A stretch of DNA of 39,168 nt from an uncultured Clostridia bacterium (GTDB taxonomy: Bacteria; Bacillota; Clostridia; Oscillospirales; Ruminococcaceae), in NCBI GenBank assembly GCA_947627455.1, contig CANQWC010000022.1:1-39168 (forward strand), read 5' to 3'. Below are positions 17,042 through 24,808 of the stretch, one piece after another. Both the position numbers and the translations under genes were made by a program. Within the stretch, counting starts at the first letter, position 1, and each line of letters opens with the position of its first letter. The notes beneath the pieces are model-generated. The model ran no database searches and had not been told where the DNA came from. It saw nothing but the letters and a program-made list of their open reading frames with translations.

Positions 17042-20000
17042 TCAGTCGCCCTCGCCGACGCCCGCTTCGGTGGCGACATCGACAACGATAAGCTCGTCGT
17101 CGTCATCGCTGACATAAAGGTCGTCGCCGTAGCTGTCGCTGACAACAGGCGCGGGGTATCCGCAGACTTGGCATAACCCGCCGACAAAGGTGTGAGGCGA
17201 GCTTCCCATGACCGCGCCGCAGATCAGGCACTGCCTGTAATGCCAATCGGGTGAGGCACTCCAGCCCGCGAAGTTGTGGGTGCAGCCCGTTATCGGCGGG
17301 GTGACGGCTTGGCCGACATACCCGCAGAGGATGCACTTGCCGTCTTCAAAGACGTGGGGCGCGGAGACGGTTTCGGTGCACTGAGTGCCGTCTCTGAATA
17401 CGACGGTGCACCTTTGGGTGTGCATGTTTTCGTCGGTCGGGGTGCAGGCGCCGAACGTGTGGGTGTGCGCATCTTTGTTCTCGAAGTCGCAGACGGTGCA
17501 GATGCCGAGCGCGTTATAGGTGTGAGGCTCGACGGGGCCGTATTCACCGCATACGCAGCTGCGGCGGTGGCCGTCAGTGCCGAAGGGCACGGGGTCGCCG
17601 TTGAATGTGTGGGTGTGAGTTGACGCGCCGACGTTAAGCACAAAGGTGTCGGTGCTTCGGGTCGAGGCCGAGGTCGCGCCCGCCGTCGCGACGGCGATGA
17701 CGTAGTAAACGCCGCTGTAAGTGCTGTCTATCCCGTCGATTCTGAGGGTAGAGCCGACGCCGACGAGGGAATCATGGCCCGCGCCGTTGCCGTCGATTTT
17801 GTACCAATAATATGTGTAGGCGCTGTTGGCGTTCTTGACGCTTACTTCAAAGGGTTCGCCCTCAGCCGCGGAAACGCTTCCGAGGTTGAGCGTAAAGCTC
17901 TCGGGGGCGACTGCCTCGGGAATGACCTGTTCGCCGACCTCTTTCTCGGCGACGGTCTTTGCGATGAATTCGGCGCTTATCACCGAGGTCTCGCCGATGA
18001 TGTCGTCAAACGAAAGCTCGAATGAATACTCGGTTTTCTCGTGGCTGAATATCGCCTTTTCGGTCTCGGAGGCAAGAACCATGTCGGTCTCATAGCCCTC
18101 ATCGGGGGTTACCGTTACAGTGGTGCTCTCGCCCTTTTTGAGAATAACAGTGCCGTTTTCGGCGTCTTTTGAAGTTACCTTGCCGCCCTGCCTGCTTGTG
18201 AGGACGACCGCCTTTTCCTCGGGCTCGCTGCCGTCATCGGCAACAGCGACTATCGCGAAAGGCGAGAAGCTTGAAACCTCGATCAAAAGGCCGTATTGGG
18301 TGATGTAGCAGGGTATCTCGTTGATGCTGATTATTTCGCCCGTCTCGGGGTCTTTGTTGAAGTGGTAGGCCTTGAAGGTGACGCCCTCGTCCTCGGGGCC
18401 GAAGCCCTCGGGGAAGCCGAGCTGGATTCTCACCGACATGCCGTCCTGAAGATTGGCCCACTGGAGCTTGCAGAGCGTGAGGTTGATGTTATAGGTGAGC
18501 GCCGAGAGGACATCTTCGCCCTCGCCCTCGACCTCTTCCTCCATCTCGTGGCTGTCCCTCGGGCCTGTCTCCTCGACGACGAGCATAAGCCTTGACTTAT
18601 AGGCTTCGTCCCAAGGGGTGCCCTCCCACGGGTTGCCCTCGCTGTCGACCCAGCCCTCCATCGAGAGGTCGCTGTCATCGACCAAAACGGGCTTGGCAAA
18701 GCAGTTGTAGTCGATTCCCCTGCTGCGGTAAGCGCATACCGCGCAGGGCGCCGCCGCGACCCAGCCGAAGTTGTCGGGGGTCTTGCCGCTGTATGCGCCG
18801 ACAAGGCCGCTTATGTTGAATACATAGGCGATGTTGTCGTCGATCCAGAGAGAGCTCGCGGTATAATCGAGCTCGATGAGGGTCTCGGTCTCGGTGAACG
18901 AGATCGAAACGTTCTTTATCGGGGTCTGATATTTCTCGCTCGTGTCGACCCTGTTGATGAAGGTATCTTCAACGCGGACAGAAAGCGAGAAATCTTTTGA
19001 GGTCGCCGAGCGGATAGCGTCGTGATAGGCGGGATCGTCGAAGCGCTCGGTTTTGCACCACTCCTCATAGACCTCGGGGGTGACGAGGATATCGTTGTAA
19101 TAGGCGGTGAGGTGATAGGTCTTTCCGGGCTCGAGGTGGTCGTGGTTATAGCTCGGAATGCCGTGTAAAGACGCGGGAGCGGCGCGGTAGGTGCCGTCCT
19201 CGTTGTGCAAAAGGCCCGATCTCGCGAGAATAAGGGTTATATCGCCGTGGAAGTAGAGGTCGGGAAGGACGTTGGCCTGAATTTCGGGATAGGGTATCGT
19301 GGTGACGCCGAACTCGACATATTCGACATGGGGCATCGCGAACCTTGTTTCGTGGCCGATGTCCTGAATATCGCCCTGAGTGTTGTAGAGCTCGGGGGTG
19401 CTGTAATACCAGTCGGTTTCCTGCCAGCCGTCGTTGACGTCGTAAACTTTGTTCCTGAGAATGAGATAATAGCCGTTCTGCTTCATCTCGGTGGTGTTCA
19501 TGCCGAGATAGCTGACATAATATGTGCCCGATTCGGTTATCTCGCTGTCGTATTTTTCGCTTCTGTACCTGACCTTGAGGGGGTTGTTTTCGTCGGTGAT
19601 GTCCTCAAAGCTGCCGCCGAGCGCGGGGTAGCCGAATTCAAAACCGCTCTCGGAGAAAACGCCCATCTCAATGTGGTGAACATTCATTATCTCGCTGCCG
19701 ACAAGAAGATATTCGTGGCTCTCGAAGCCGTCAAGGCCGTCGCTTGTCATCTGGGTATTCTTGTTGATCGGGTCGTCCATCGTGACGTCGACGCCGTACC
19801 AGAGGCCGTCGATCATGACTTCGTTCCAGATGTGGAATTCCTTGATGTTGCCGTCGTGGCGATAGACGCCGTAGACCATCACGCAGGGGATACCGAGCCT
19901 GTCCATCGCGGACTTGAATGCGCGGGTATATGCCTCGCAGACGCCCTCGTGCTTGACCATGGCGCCGTATGACGTTCTCACATAGCCCATGTCGGCGGGG

Positions 20001-20599
20001 TTCACCTTTGTCTCGTCGCGATAGGTCACATGCTTCGCGATATAGTCGTGGACAGCGGTGATCTTTTCGGAGACATCGGAATATTTCGCGCCCTCGGCAA
20101 CAACCTTGGATATCTCGACTTCATATTCCCTGATAGCCTCTTCGACCTGCTGTTTGCTTGTGAAGCCCTCGGTGTAGTAGGTCTCATATCGCCCCGGGCC
20201 CATATAAAGATGGTATTTTCCGCTTGATTCCTGAGTCACCCTGACCGAAAGAGCGGAAAAATCGACGTAGAAAACGTCGGGATAGTCGGCGCAGAAAGCG
20301 TCTCTTGCCGCGCCGAACTCGCTCAGAAGATTGGCCGAGCCAGACATGTGGGCGGCGACGAGCGTTTCGATCTCGGGGTTTTCTTCAACAAGATCGAGCG
20401 CTTCGGTTCCCGTCTGGAACATGCCCGAAGTGTACATCTCGACCATTCCGTTGTAAAAAATCTTCGCGTAAGGGTCGAGCTGGTTGTAAAAGTAGTGAGC
20501 TGCCGCGTTCGAGGTGCTCGGCACGGCAAAGATCTCCGTCGGAATGAGGGTCGCTATCATACAAAACGCAAGAATAAAGACAAGTATTCTTTTTTTCAC
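17042..20599 (-). CDS. Large secreted transglutaminase-like protein with Ig-like and Cys-rich repeats
   Basis: This 1185-residue exported protein starts with a signal peptide (KKRILVFILAFCMIATLIP, cleavage near residue 25-32). A transglutaminase/protease-like core at about 160-290 carries the triad Cys221 (HEGVCEAYTRAF), His256 (EFHIWNEV) and Asp271 (WYGVDVTMDD). A long middle region follows, a beta-rich repeat at about 810-880, an Ig-like domain at about 900-985 (SAYTYYWYKIDGNG ... YSGVYYVIAVA), then four C-terminal repeats of the form H-T-F ... C-x-x-CG (about 990-1150) and an acidic tail. No LPXTG anchor is seen. The start is GTG 20599 behind AGGAGG. The core could cross-link or cleave surface proteins. 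The CxxC repeats may bind metal or form disulfides. Confidence 0.85.
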   Translation of the reverse strand: MKKRILVFILAFCMIATLIPTEIFAVPSTSNAAAHYFYNQLDPYAKIFYNGMVEMYTSGMFQTGTEALDLVEENPEIETLVAAHMSGSANLLSEFGAARDAFCADYPDVFYVDFSALSVRVTQESSGKYHLYMGPGRYETYYTEGFTSKQQVEEAIREYEVEISKVVAEGAKYSDVSEKITAVHDYIAKHVTYRDETKVNPADMGYVRTSYGAMVKHEGVCEAYTRAFKSAMDRLGIPCVMVYGVYRHDGNIKEFHIWNEVMIDGLWYGVDVTMDDPINKNTQMTSDGLDGFESHEYLLVGSEIMNVHHIEMGVFSESGFEFGYPALGGSFEDITDENNPLKVRYRSEKYDSEITESGTYYVSYLGMNTTEMKQNGYYLILRNKVYDVNDGWQETDWYYSTPELYNTQGDIQDIGHETRFAMPHVEYVEFGVTTIPYPEIQANVLPDLYFHGDITLILARSGLLHNEDGTYRAAPASLHGIPSYNHDHLEPGKTYHLTAYYNDILVTPEVYEEWCKTERFDDPAYHDAIRSATSKDFSLSVRVEDTFINRVDTSEKYQTPIKNVSISFTETETLIELDYTASSLWIDDNIAYVFNISGLVGAYSGKTPDNFGWVAAAPCAVCAYRSRGIDYNCFAKPVLVDDSDLSMEGWVDSEGNPWEGTPWDEAYKSRLMLVVEETGPRDSHEMEEEVEGEGEDVLSALTYNINLTLCKLQWANLQDGMSVRIQLGFPEGFGPEDEGVTFKAYHFNKDPETGEIISINEIPCYITQYGLLIEVSSFSPFAIVAVADDGSEPEEKAVVLTSRQGGKVTSKDAENGTVILKKGESTTVTVTPDEGYETDMVLASETEKAIFSHEKTEYSFELSFDDIIGETSVISAEFIAKTVAEKEVGEQVIPEAVAPESFTLNLGSVSAAEGEPFEVSVKNANSAYTYYWYKIDGNGAGHDSLVGVGSTLRIDGIDSTYSGVYYVIAVATAGATSASTRSTDTFVLNVGASTHTHTFNGDPVPFGTDGHRRSCVCGEYGPVEPHTYNALGICTVCDFENKDAHTHTFGACTPTDENMHTQRCTVVFRDGTQCTETVSAPHVFEDGKCILCGYVGQAVTPPITGCTHNFAGWSASPDWHYRQCLICGAVMGSSPHTFVGGLCQVCGYPAPVVSDSYGDDLYVSDDDDELIVVDVATEAGVGEGD

Positions 20600-20681
20600 T
20601 TTGATGATTCCTCCTGATTCATTACTGATGCCCGATAAATATTCAGGCTATTTGATTATACACTAAAGCGGCGGGCATGTC

Positions 20682-20742
20682 AAGCCCGTAATTTGTCCGT
20701 GATGTGGCCGCTTCGGCCACATCTCGGACAAATTATGGGCTT
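20682..20742. repeat. Near-perfect 61-nt inverted repeat
   Basis: An outer stem of 18 bp (AAGCCCGTAATTTGTCCG at 20682-20699 with 20725-20742, one G-T wobble) encloses a perfect 10-bp inner stem GATGTGGCCG-CTT-CGGCCACATC (20701-20723). It lies between divergent promoters, not behind a gene, so it is not an ordinary terminator. The rest of the gap 20600-20913 holds the heptamers and the GH39 promoter. Confidence 0.8.
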
Positions 20743-20789
20743 AGATATTAGAAGATAGAAATTAGAAATTAGAAGTTAGAGGATAGAAT
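20741..20789. repeat. Seven-unit heptamer repeat (WTAGAAR)
   Basis: TTAGATA, TTAGAAG, ATAGAAA, TTAGAAA, TTAGAAG, TTAGAGG, ATAGAAT run without interruption directly after the long inverted repeat. Same heptamer family as 14419-14453. Confidence 0.8.
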
Positions 20790-20831
20790 CATAATGTATG
20801 CGGAACGGAAATGTTCGGCTTCGGAAGCATG

Positions 20832-20860
20832 TTGACAAATTCTCATTATTGGGGTAGAAT
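20832..20860 (+). promoter_or_regulatory. Promoter of the GH39 xylosidase gene
   Basis: TTGACA (20832-20837), a 17-base spacer and TAGAAT (20855-20860) make a near-consensus vegetative promoter. The leader is about 47 bases to the start codon and has GAGGTGA 5-6 bases before the ATG. Confidence 0.8.
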
Positions 20861-20913
20861 AGAACTGTCGTTAAGCAAAATAAACAAAAATTTTTGAATA
20901 TGAGGTGACTTAA

Positions 20914-22437
20914 ATGAAAATCGAAAGAAAATTCGCCGTCGACCCGAGCAAGGCTCAGCCGTTTTCAAATAAGGTCGATTTTTGCGTCGGGACGGGAAGA
21001 ATGGGGCTTGCTCTTCAGAAAGAGTATTACGATCAGCTCGCCTTTGTGCAGAAATTCATCGGCTTCAAGCACATTCGCGGGCACGGGCTTTTTCATGACG
21101 ACATGGCGATCTATCAGGAGCGCCGCGATAACCCGTGGGACAAAAACAGCCCCGTTCACATTGAATACAACTTCACCTATCTTGACAGGGTGATGGACAG
21201 CTATCACAAGCTGGGGCTGCGCCCGTTTTTAGAGCTCGGATTTATGCCCGAAAAGCTCGCATCAAGCGGAAATCGGGTGTTCGTCTGGGGCGGGCATACC
21301 TCGCCGCCGAGGGATTATAAACTCTGGACAGACCTTGTAAAGGCGACGCTTCGGCACCTTATTTCGCGCTACGGCGATGAAGCGGTCGAATATCCCGTTG
21401 AGGTATGGAACGAGCCGAACCTCCCCGGGTTCTGGGAGAACGCGGATATGCAGGCCTATTTCAGGCTCTTCGATGAGACCTTTGCGGCGGTCAAGGAGGT
21501 TGACCCGAGGTTTAAAGTGGGCGGGCCCGCTGTATGCGGAGGCTCGGACGAGGTGTGGATCACCGCGTTTATGAACCACTGCGCAGAGAAAAATTTGGCG
21601 ATAGACTTTGTGACAAGGCACCACTATACCACCGAATCGCCCGACCGCAAGGGGCACTATGTCTATCAGGAGCTTATGGACCCCGAGGAGGGGTTCGCGA
21701 ACCTAAGAACCACAAGAGATATCATCGACAGCCACCCCGAATATAAGGGCCTGCCGATACATATAACCGAGTTCAACACCTCGTACAGCCCCGACAACCC
21801 GATTCACGACACCAATCAGAACGCCGCGTTCCTCTGCCACCAGCTTTCAAGGCTCGGGGACACCAACGAGAGCTATTCGTACTGGACCTTCGGCGACGTC
21901 TTTGAAGAGGTCGGCGTGCCCTTTGCGCCCTTCCACGGGGGGTTCGGGCTCGTCGCGAACGGGAGCATACCCAAGCCGACGTTCTGGAGCTTTGTTTTCT
22001 TCAAGAGCCTCCTCGGCGGGGTTTGCGTGCACCGCTCGGACGAGGCGGTTATCGTCAAGGACAGCGAGATATATAAGGGCGTGCTGTTCAACCCGAACCG
22101 CAGAAGAGAGGGAAGAGAGCTCTCGCTGACCTTTGAGATCCCAGCTTCGGGCGAGCTTTGCCTGATGAGAAAGACCGTCAACGAAAAGACATGTAACCCG
22201 CTCAAGGTCTGGCACGACTTAGGCGAGCCGCAGAGCCTCAGCGAAGAACAGCTTGAGCTTATAAAGATGTCGGCATACCCCGCTGTTTCGACCGAGAGGA
22301 TCTCGGCCGACGGGAAGGCGGAGCTTAAGTTTGAGATACCCGAATTCGGGGTGGAATACTTTGAACTCAGGCCCGCGCCGCTCACGCCCGACCGTGGCTT
22401 TGACTATGACCGCGCCGTCAGAAAGAACGAAATCTGA
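20914..22437 (+). CDS. xynB: GH39 beta-xylosidase
   Basis: A 507-residue glycoside hydrolase that releases xylose from the non-reducing end of xylo-oligosaccharides with retention. GH39 features: GHGLFHDDMAIY, VEVWNEPNLPGFW with acid/base Glu167, RHHYTTE, and ITEFNTSYSP with nucleophile Glu286, then YWTFGDVFEE and a C-terminal beta-sandwich. No signal peptide, so it acts in the cytoplasm on imported oligosaccharides, which fits with xylB nearby. It is transcribed alone: own promoter at 20832-20860, terminator at 22456-22478. A different GH39 specificity, such as alpha-L-iduronidase, is less likely given length and motifs. Confidence 0.93.
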   Translation: MKIERKFAVDPSKAQPFSNKVDFCVGTGRMGLALQKEYYDQLAFVQKFIGFKHIRGHGLFHDDMAIYQERRDNPWDKNSPVHIEYNFTYLDRVMDSYHKLGLRPFLELGFMPEKLASSGNRVFVWGGHTSPPRDYKLWTDLVKATLRHLISRYGDEAVEYPVEVWNEPNLPGFWENADMQAYFRLFDETFAAVKEVDPRFKVGGPAVCGGSDEVWITAFMNHCAEKNLAIDFVTRHHYTTESPDRKGHYVYQELMDPEEGFANLRTTRDIIDSHPEYKGLPIHITEFNTSYSPDNPIHDTNQNAAFLCHQLSRLGDTNESYSYWTFGDVFEEVGVPFAPFHGGFGLVANGSIPKPTFWSFVFFKSLLGGVCVHRSDEAVIVKDSEIYKGVLFNPNRRREGRELSLTFEIPASGELCLMRKTVNEKTCNPLKVWHDLGEPQSLSEEQLELIKMSAYPAVSTERISADGKAELKFEIPEFGVEYFELRPAPLTPDRGFDYDRAVRKNEI

Positions 22438-22455
22438 GCCGATATAAGCAGTGAG

Positions 22456-22478
22456 AAAGCCGATGACCTCGGCTTTTT
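22456..22478 (+). terminator. Terminator after the GH39 gene
   Basis: AAAGCCGA (22456-22463) pairs perfectly with TCGGCTTT (22469-22476), with a 5-base loop and a T-run. Confidence 0.85.
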
Positions 22479-22627
22479 CCATGGTTGAACCCAACTCGGG
22501 GCTCGTACATATAATACGAATAGGCCGATGCTCCTCCGACCTTTTACCGTCTGTATAAAAATGAATTATCTGTCAAAACTATCGTCAAAGGGATTATCTC
22601 CCGACAGAAAGAAGGAGCGTGAAATTC

Positions 22628-22975
22628 ATGTCATCAGTATACAGAGGAGAAATTTATTACGCCGATCTGAGCCCTGTCGTCGGCTCGGAGCAGGGGGGAA
22701 TAAGACCTGTACTTATCGTACAGAACGACGTCGGCAACAAGCATAGCCCGACCGTGATCGCTGCGGCAATCACAAGCAGACAGGAAAAGACCCGACTTCC
22801 GACCCACATCGAGATCGACTCGCAGAGCTGCGGACTCGCAAAGGACAGCGTTGTTCTTCTGGAACAGATCAGAACCATCGACAAAAGACGCCTCAAGGAG
22901 AGAATGGGAACCCTTGACAGCACCGCGATGGACAAAATCAACAACGCGCTGTCCATAAGCTTCGGGCTCAGCTGA
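22628..22975 (+). CDS. mazF: MazF/EndoA-type mRNA interferase
   Basis: This 115-residue toxin of the PemK/MazF family cleaves single-stranded mRNA at short sequences. Family motifs: [29 protein letters not shown], the catalytic-loop region [10 protein letters not shown], and [20 protein letters not shown] 22628 is chosen because AAGGAG lies about 10 bases upstream; an in-frame GTG at 22619 overlaps the ribosome site. No antitoxin frame of usual size is present in the 190 bp upstream, which is unusual because Firmicutes mazF normally follows mazE. TATAAT at 22510-22515 may be part of its promoter, with a poorly spaced -35. Confidence 0.92.
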   Translation: MSSVYRGEIYYADLSPVVGSEQGGIRPVLIVQNDVGNKHSPTVIAAAITSRQEKTRLPTHIEIDSQSCGLAKDSVVLLEQIRTIDKRRLKERMGTLDSTAMDKINNALSISFGLS

Positions 22976-22984
22976 ACGGCTTTA

Positions 22985-23018
22985 AAAACCGACTTTCGGA
23001 AAAAAGAAGGTCGGTTTT
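22985..23018 (+). terminator. Terminator after mazF
   Basis: AAAACCGACTTTC (22985-22997) pairs with GAAGGTCGGTTTT (23006-23018), with one wobble pair and an 8-base loop; T-rich sequence follows. Confidence 0.8.
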
Positions 23019-23076
23019 GAATTTTCGGGAACTTTTTTGATAGCCCGCGCATCTTAAGGGTGTCGGGAATGAAGGA

Positions 23077-23568
23077 GTGGTGATTGAGCTGAAGATTTCA
23101 AAAGATGAATTTGCTCTTGCGGTGACGGAGAATTCAAGGTCGATGTTCCGCGCAGCACGCTCGCTTCTTGACTGCGACGCCGACGCCGAGGACGCAGTAA
23201 GCAAGGCGGTTTTAAACGCCTGGCAGAACGTCTCAAAGCTTCGCGACAGCTCAAGAATAAAGCCGTGGCTTATTAAAATCACGGTGAACAGCGCCTATGA
23301 AATTCGCCGCAGGGGCGCAAAAATTACATACTTTGACGAAATTCCCGACGTTTCTTTGCCCGATGAGCACCGCTATGACGACCTCTGGGAGGCGGTAAGC
23401 GCCCTTCCCGATGACCGACGAACCGCGGTAGTGCTCTATTATTACGACGGGCTGAGCATCGAAGAGATCGCGGGGGTTCTTTCCCTGCCCGAGGGGACGG
23501 TTAAATCCCGCCTCAGCAGGGCCCGAGATCAGCTTCGCGAAATGTTGAAGGAGGACAGAAATGGATAA
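23077..23568 (+). CDS. ECF-type RNA polymerase sigma factor
   Basis: A 163-residue sigma-70 family protein with region 2 at about 15-80 (FRAARSLLDCDADAEDAVSKAVLNAW, WLIKITVNSAYEIRRR) and region 4 at about 105-155 (LPDDRRTAVVLYYYDGLSIEEIAGVLSLPEGTVKSRLSRAR). Its stop overlaps the start of the next gene, which looks like its anti-sigma factor. The start is uncertain: AAGGAG (23072-23077) overlaps the first GTG (23077), the next GTG is at 23080, and an in-frame ATT at 23083 has better spacing. It probably switches on an envelope or stress regulon that cannot be identified here. Confidence 0.9.
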   Translation: MVIELKISKDEFALAVTENSRSMFRAARSLLDCDADAEDAVSKAVLNAWQNVSKLRDSSRIKPWLIKITVNSAYEIRRRGAKITYFDEIPDVSLPDEHRYDDLWEAVSALPDDRRTAVVLYYYDGLSIEEIAGVLSLPEGTVKSRLSRARDQLREMLKEDRNG

Positions 23569-24265
23569 CTTTGATGAAAGAATCAGAAAAAGAGCCGAAG
23601 TTGAGGACTGCACTCTGCCCGAGGGCTTTGAAAAAAGGCTTTCGGAAGAGCTCGGCACACTTGACGCCGAGAGAAAACCGCGCGTTATAAGCATACTCAG
23701 GTATGCGCTCATCGCGGCGGCGCTATGCGCGATTCTGACCGTTACCGCCTATGCCTCGGGGATAGTCAGGTTTGAGGTCGAACACGGTCAGGCAATTCTC
23801 GGAAGATTTGCCTACGGAATCGTATTTGACAAGAACGGCTTGGACTATTACGGCAACAGCATCGCAAAGAACCTTGAGAGCGGCGCATCGAGGGTTCTCG
23901 TCGACCAAGAGGGCACGACGGTTTTGGCGCCGACGCAGACCGACGGCGCGGAGATTTGCGTTGTCGACGGCATGCTCATGCTCTACTATCAGTGCGGAAA
24001 CCTTGTCGGCGAGCTTGACATCAGCAACGATGTTCGCAGAAACGGCGGCTATCACATCTATGACGCCGCGAACGGCAATAAGATCTCGATAGACGTTTAT
24101 AAGACTGAGCCCGACAACGGCACCGAGTTCGAGGGCGCGTTCTACCGAATCAAGGGCTACGGCAAGTACCCTCCGGGATTTACGGGCGTGTCGACATTCA
24201 CCTTTGACGTTCCGAACAAGGCCGCAGGCAACTGCTATATCGAAGTCGAACCGATCAATGACTGA
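23561..24265 (+). CDS. Putative membrane anti-sigma factor
   Basis: This 234-residue protein has a cytoplasmic N-terminus (1-46), one membrane segment at about 47-66 (YALIAAALCAILTVTAYAS) and an extracellular domain of about 165 residues. The layout (short inner domain, one span, outer sensor) and an 8-base overlap with the sigma gene support an anti-sigma role. The outer domain is not recognised. No zinc-binding HxxxCxxC motif is visible in the inner part, so it is not a typical ZAS-type protein. The transcript ends at the hairpin 24281-24306. Confidence 0.75.
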   Translation: MDNFDERIRKRAEVEDCTLPEGFEKRLSEELGTLDAERKPRVISILRYALIAAALCAILTVTAYASGIVRFEVEHGQAILGRFAYGIVFDKNGLDYYGNSIAKNLESGASRVLVDQEGTTVLAPTQTDGAEICVVDGMLMLYYQCGNLVGELDISNDVRRNGGYHIYDAANGNKISIDVYKTEPDNGTEFEGAFYRIKGYGKYPPGFTGVSTFTFDVPNKAAGNCYIEVEPIND

Positions 24266-24280
24266 TTAAAAGGATAAAAA

Positions 24281-24306
24281 GGGAGCTCGGGAGAGCTCCT
24301 TTTTTG
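24281..24306 (+). terminator. Terminator after the sigma/anti-sigma operon
   Basis: GGAGCTC (24282-24288) pairs with GAGCTCC (24293-24299), followed by TTTTTT. Confidence 0.85.
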
Positions 24307-24350
24307 TTGTGCGAACGGGGAAAATGACGGATCGGAAAAAAATTTTAAAA

Positions 24351-24421
24351 AACTACTGCAATAGTATTGACAAAGTCATACTATTGTGGTAGTATGTAGG
24401 TACAAACTATTGCAATAGTTT
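24351..24421 (+). promoter_or_regulatory. Promoter with three BlaI-type palindromes
   Basis: TTGACA (24367-24372), 17 bases and TAGTAT (24390-24395) form the promoter. Three related inverted repeats surround it: ACTACTGCAATAGT (24352-24365), ATACTATTGTGGTAGTAT (24378-24395, over the -10) and AAACTATTGCAATAGTTT (24404-24421, perfect). They resemble the TACTA-type dyads bound by BlaI/MecI. Centres are 28 and 26 bp apart. Autorepression by the BlaI-like product is expected. Confidence 0.8.
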
Positions 24422-24443
24422 CAGAAAAAAGGAGTGTTTTTAT

Positions 24444-24803
24444 ATGACAGTCAAATTCTTTGACTCAGAGCTCAAAGTGATGAACGTCTTGTGGGAAGAG
24501 GGCGACCGCACCGCAAAGCAGATTTCGGAGACCCTCGGGAAAAAGATCGGCTGGAACGTCAATACGACCTACACCGTTATCAAGAAGTGCATCGCAAAGG
24601 GCGCAATCGAGCGCACCGAGCCGAATTTCACCTGCCACGCGCTTATCGCGAAGGACGAGGTTCAGCAGGCTGAGGCCATCGAGCTTGTCGACAAGATCTT
24701 CGACGGCTCGGCGGACAAGCTTTTCGCTGCGCTCATCGGCTCGAAGAAGCTTTCAAGGGAAGAGACGGAACGGCTCAAAAAGCTTGTTGACGAACTGGAG
24801 TGA
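24444..24803 (+). CDS. BlaI/MecI-family repressor
   Basis: A 119-residue winged-helix repressor. The DNA-binding part is at 1-75 (SELKVMNVLWEEGDRTAKQISETLG, NVNTTYTVIKKCIAKGAIER) and a helical dimerization domain is at 76-119. In the family the repressor is inactivated by proteolysis triggered by a membrane sensor peptidase, here encoded next. AAAGGAG precedes ATG 24444. Three palindromes in its promoter suggest autoregulation. No beta-lactamase or penicillin-binding protein gene is adjacent, so the regulon is probably not beta-lactam resistance. Confidence 0.93.
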   Translation: MTVKFFDSELKVMNVLWEEGDRTAKQISETLGKKIGWNVNTTYTVIKKCIAKGAIERTEPNFTCHALIAKDEVQQAEAIELVDKIFDGSADKLFAALIGSKKLSREETERLKKLVDELE

Positions 24804-24808
24804 TTAAA

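Noticed and set aside
22528-22746. Frame upstream of mazF as a possible antitoxin
   Set aside because: It overlaps mazF in another frame, has no ribosome site and no MazE-like beta-strand pattern.
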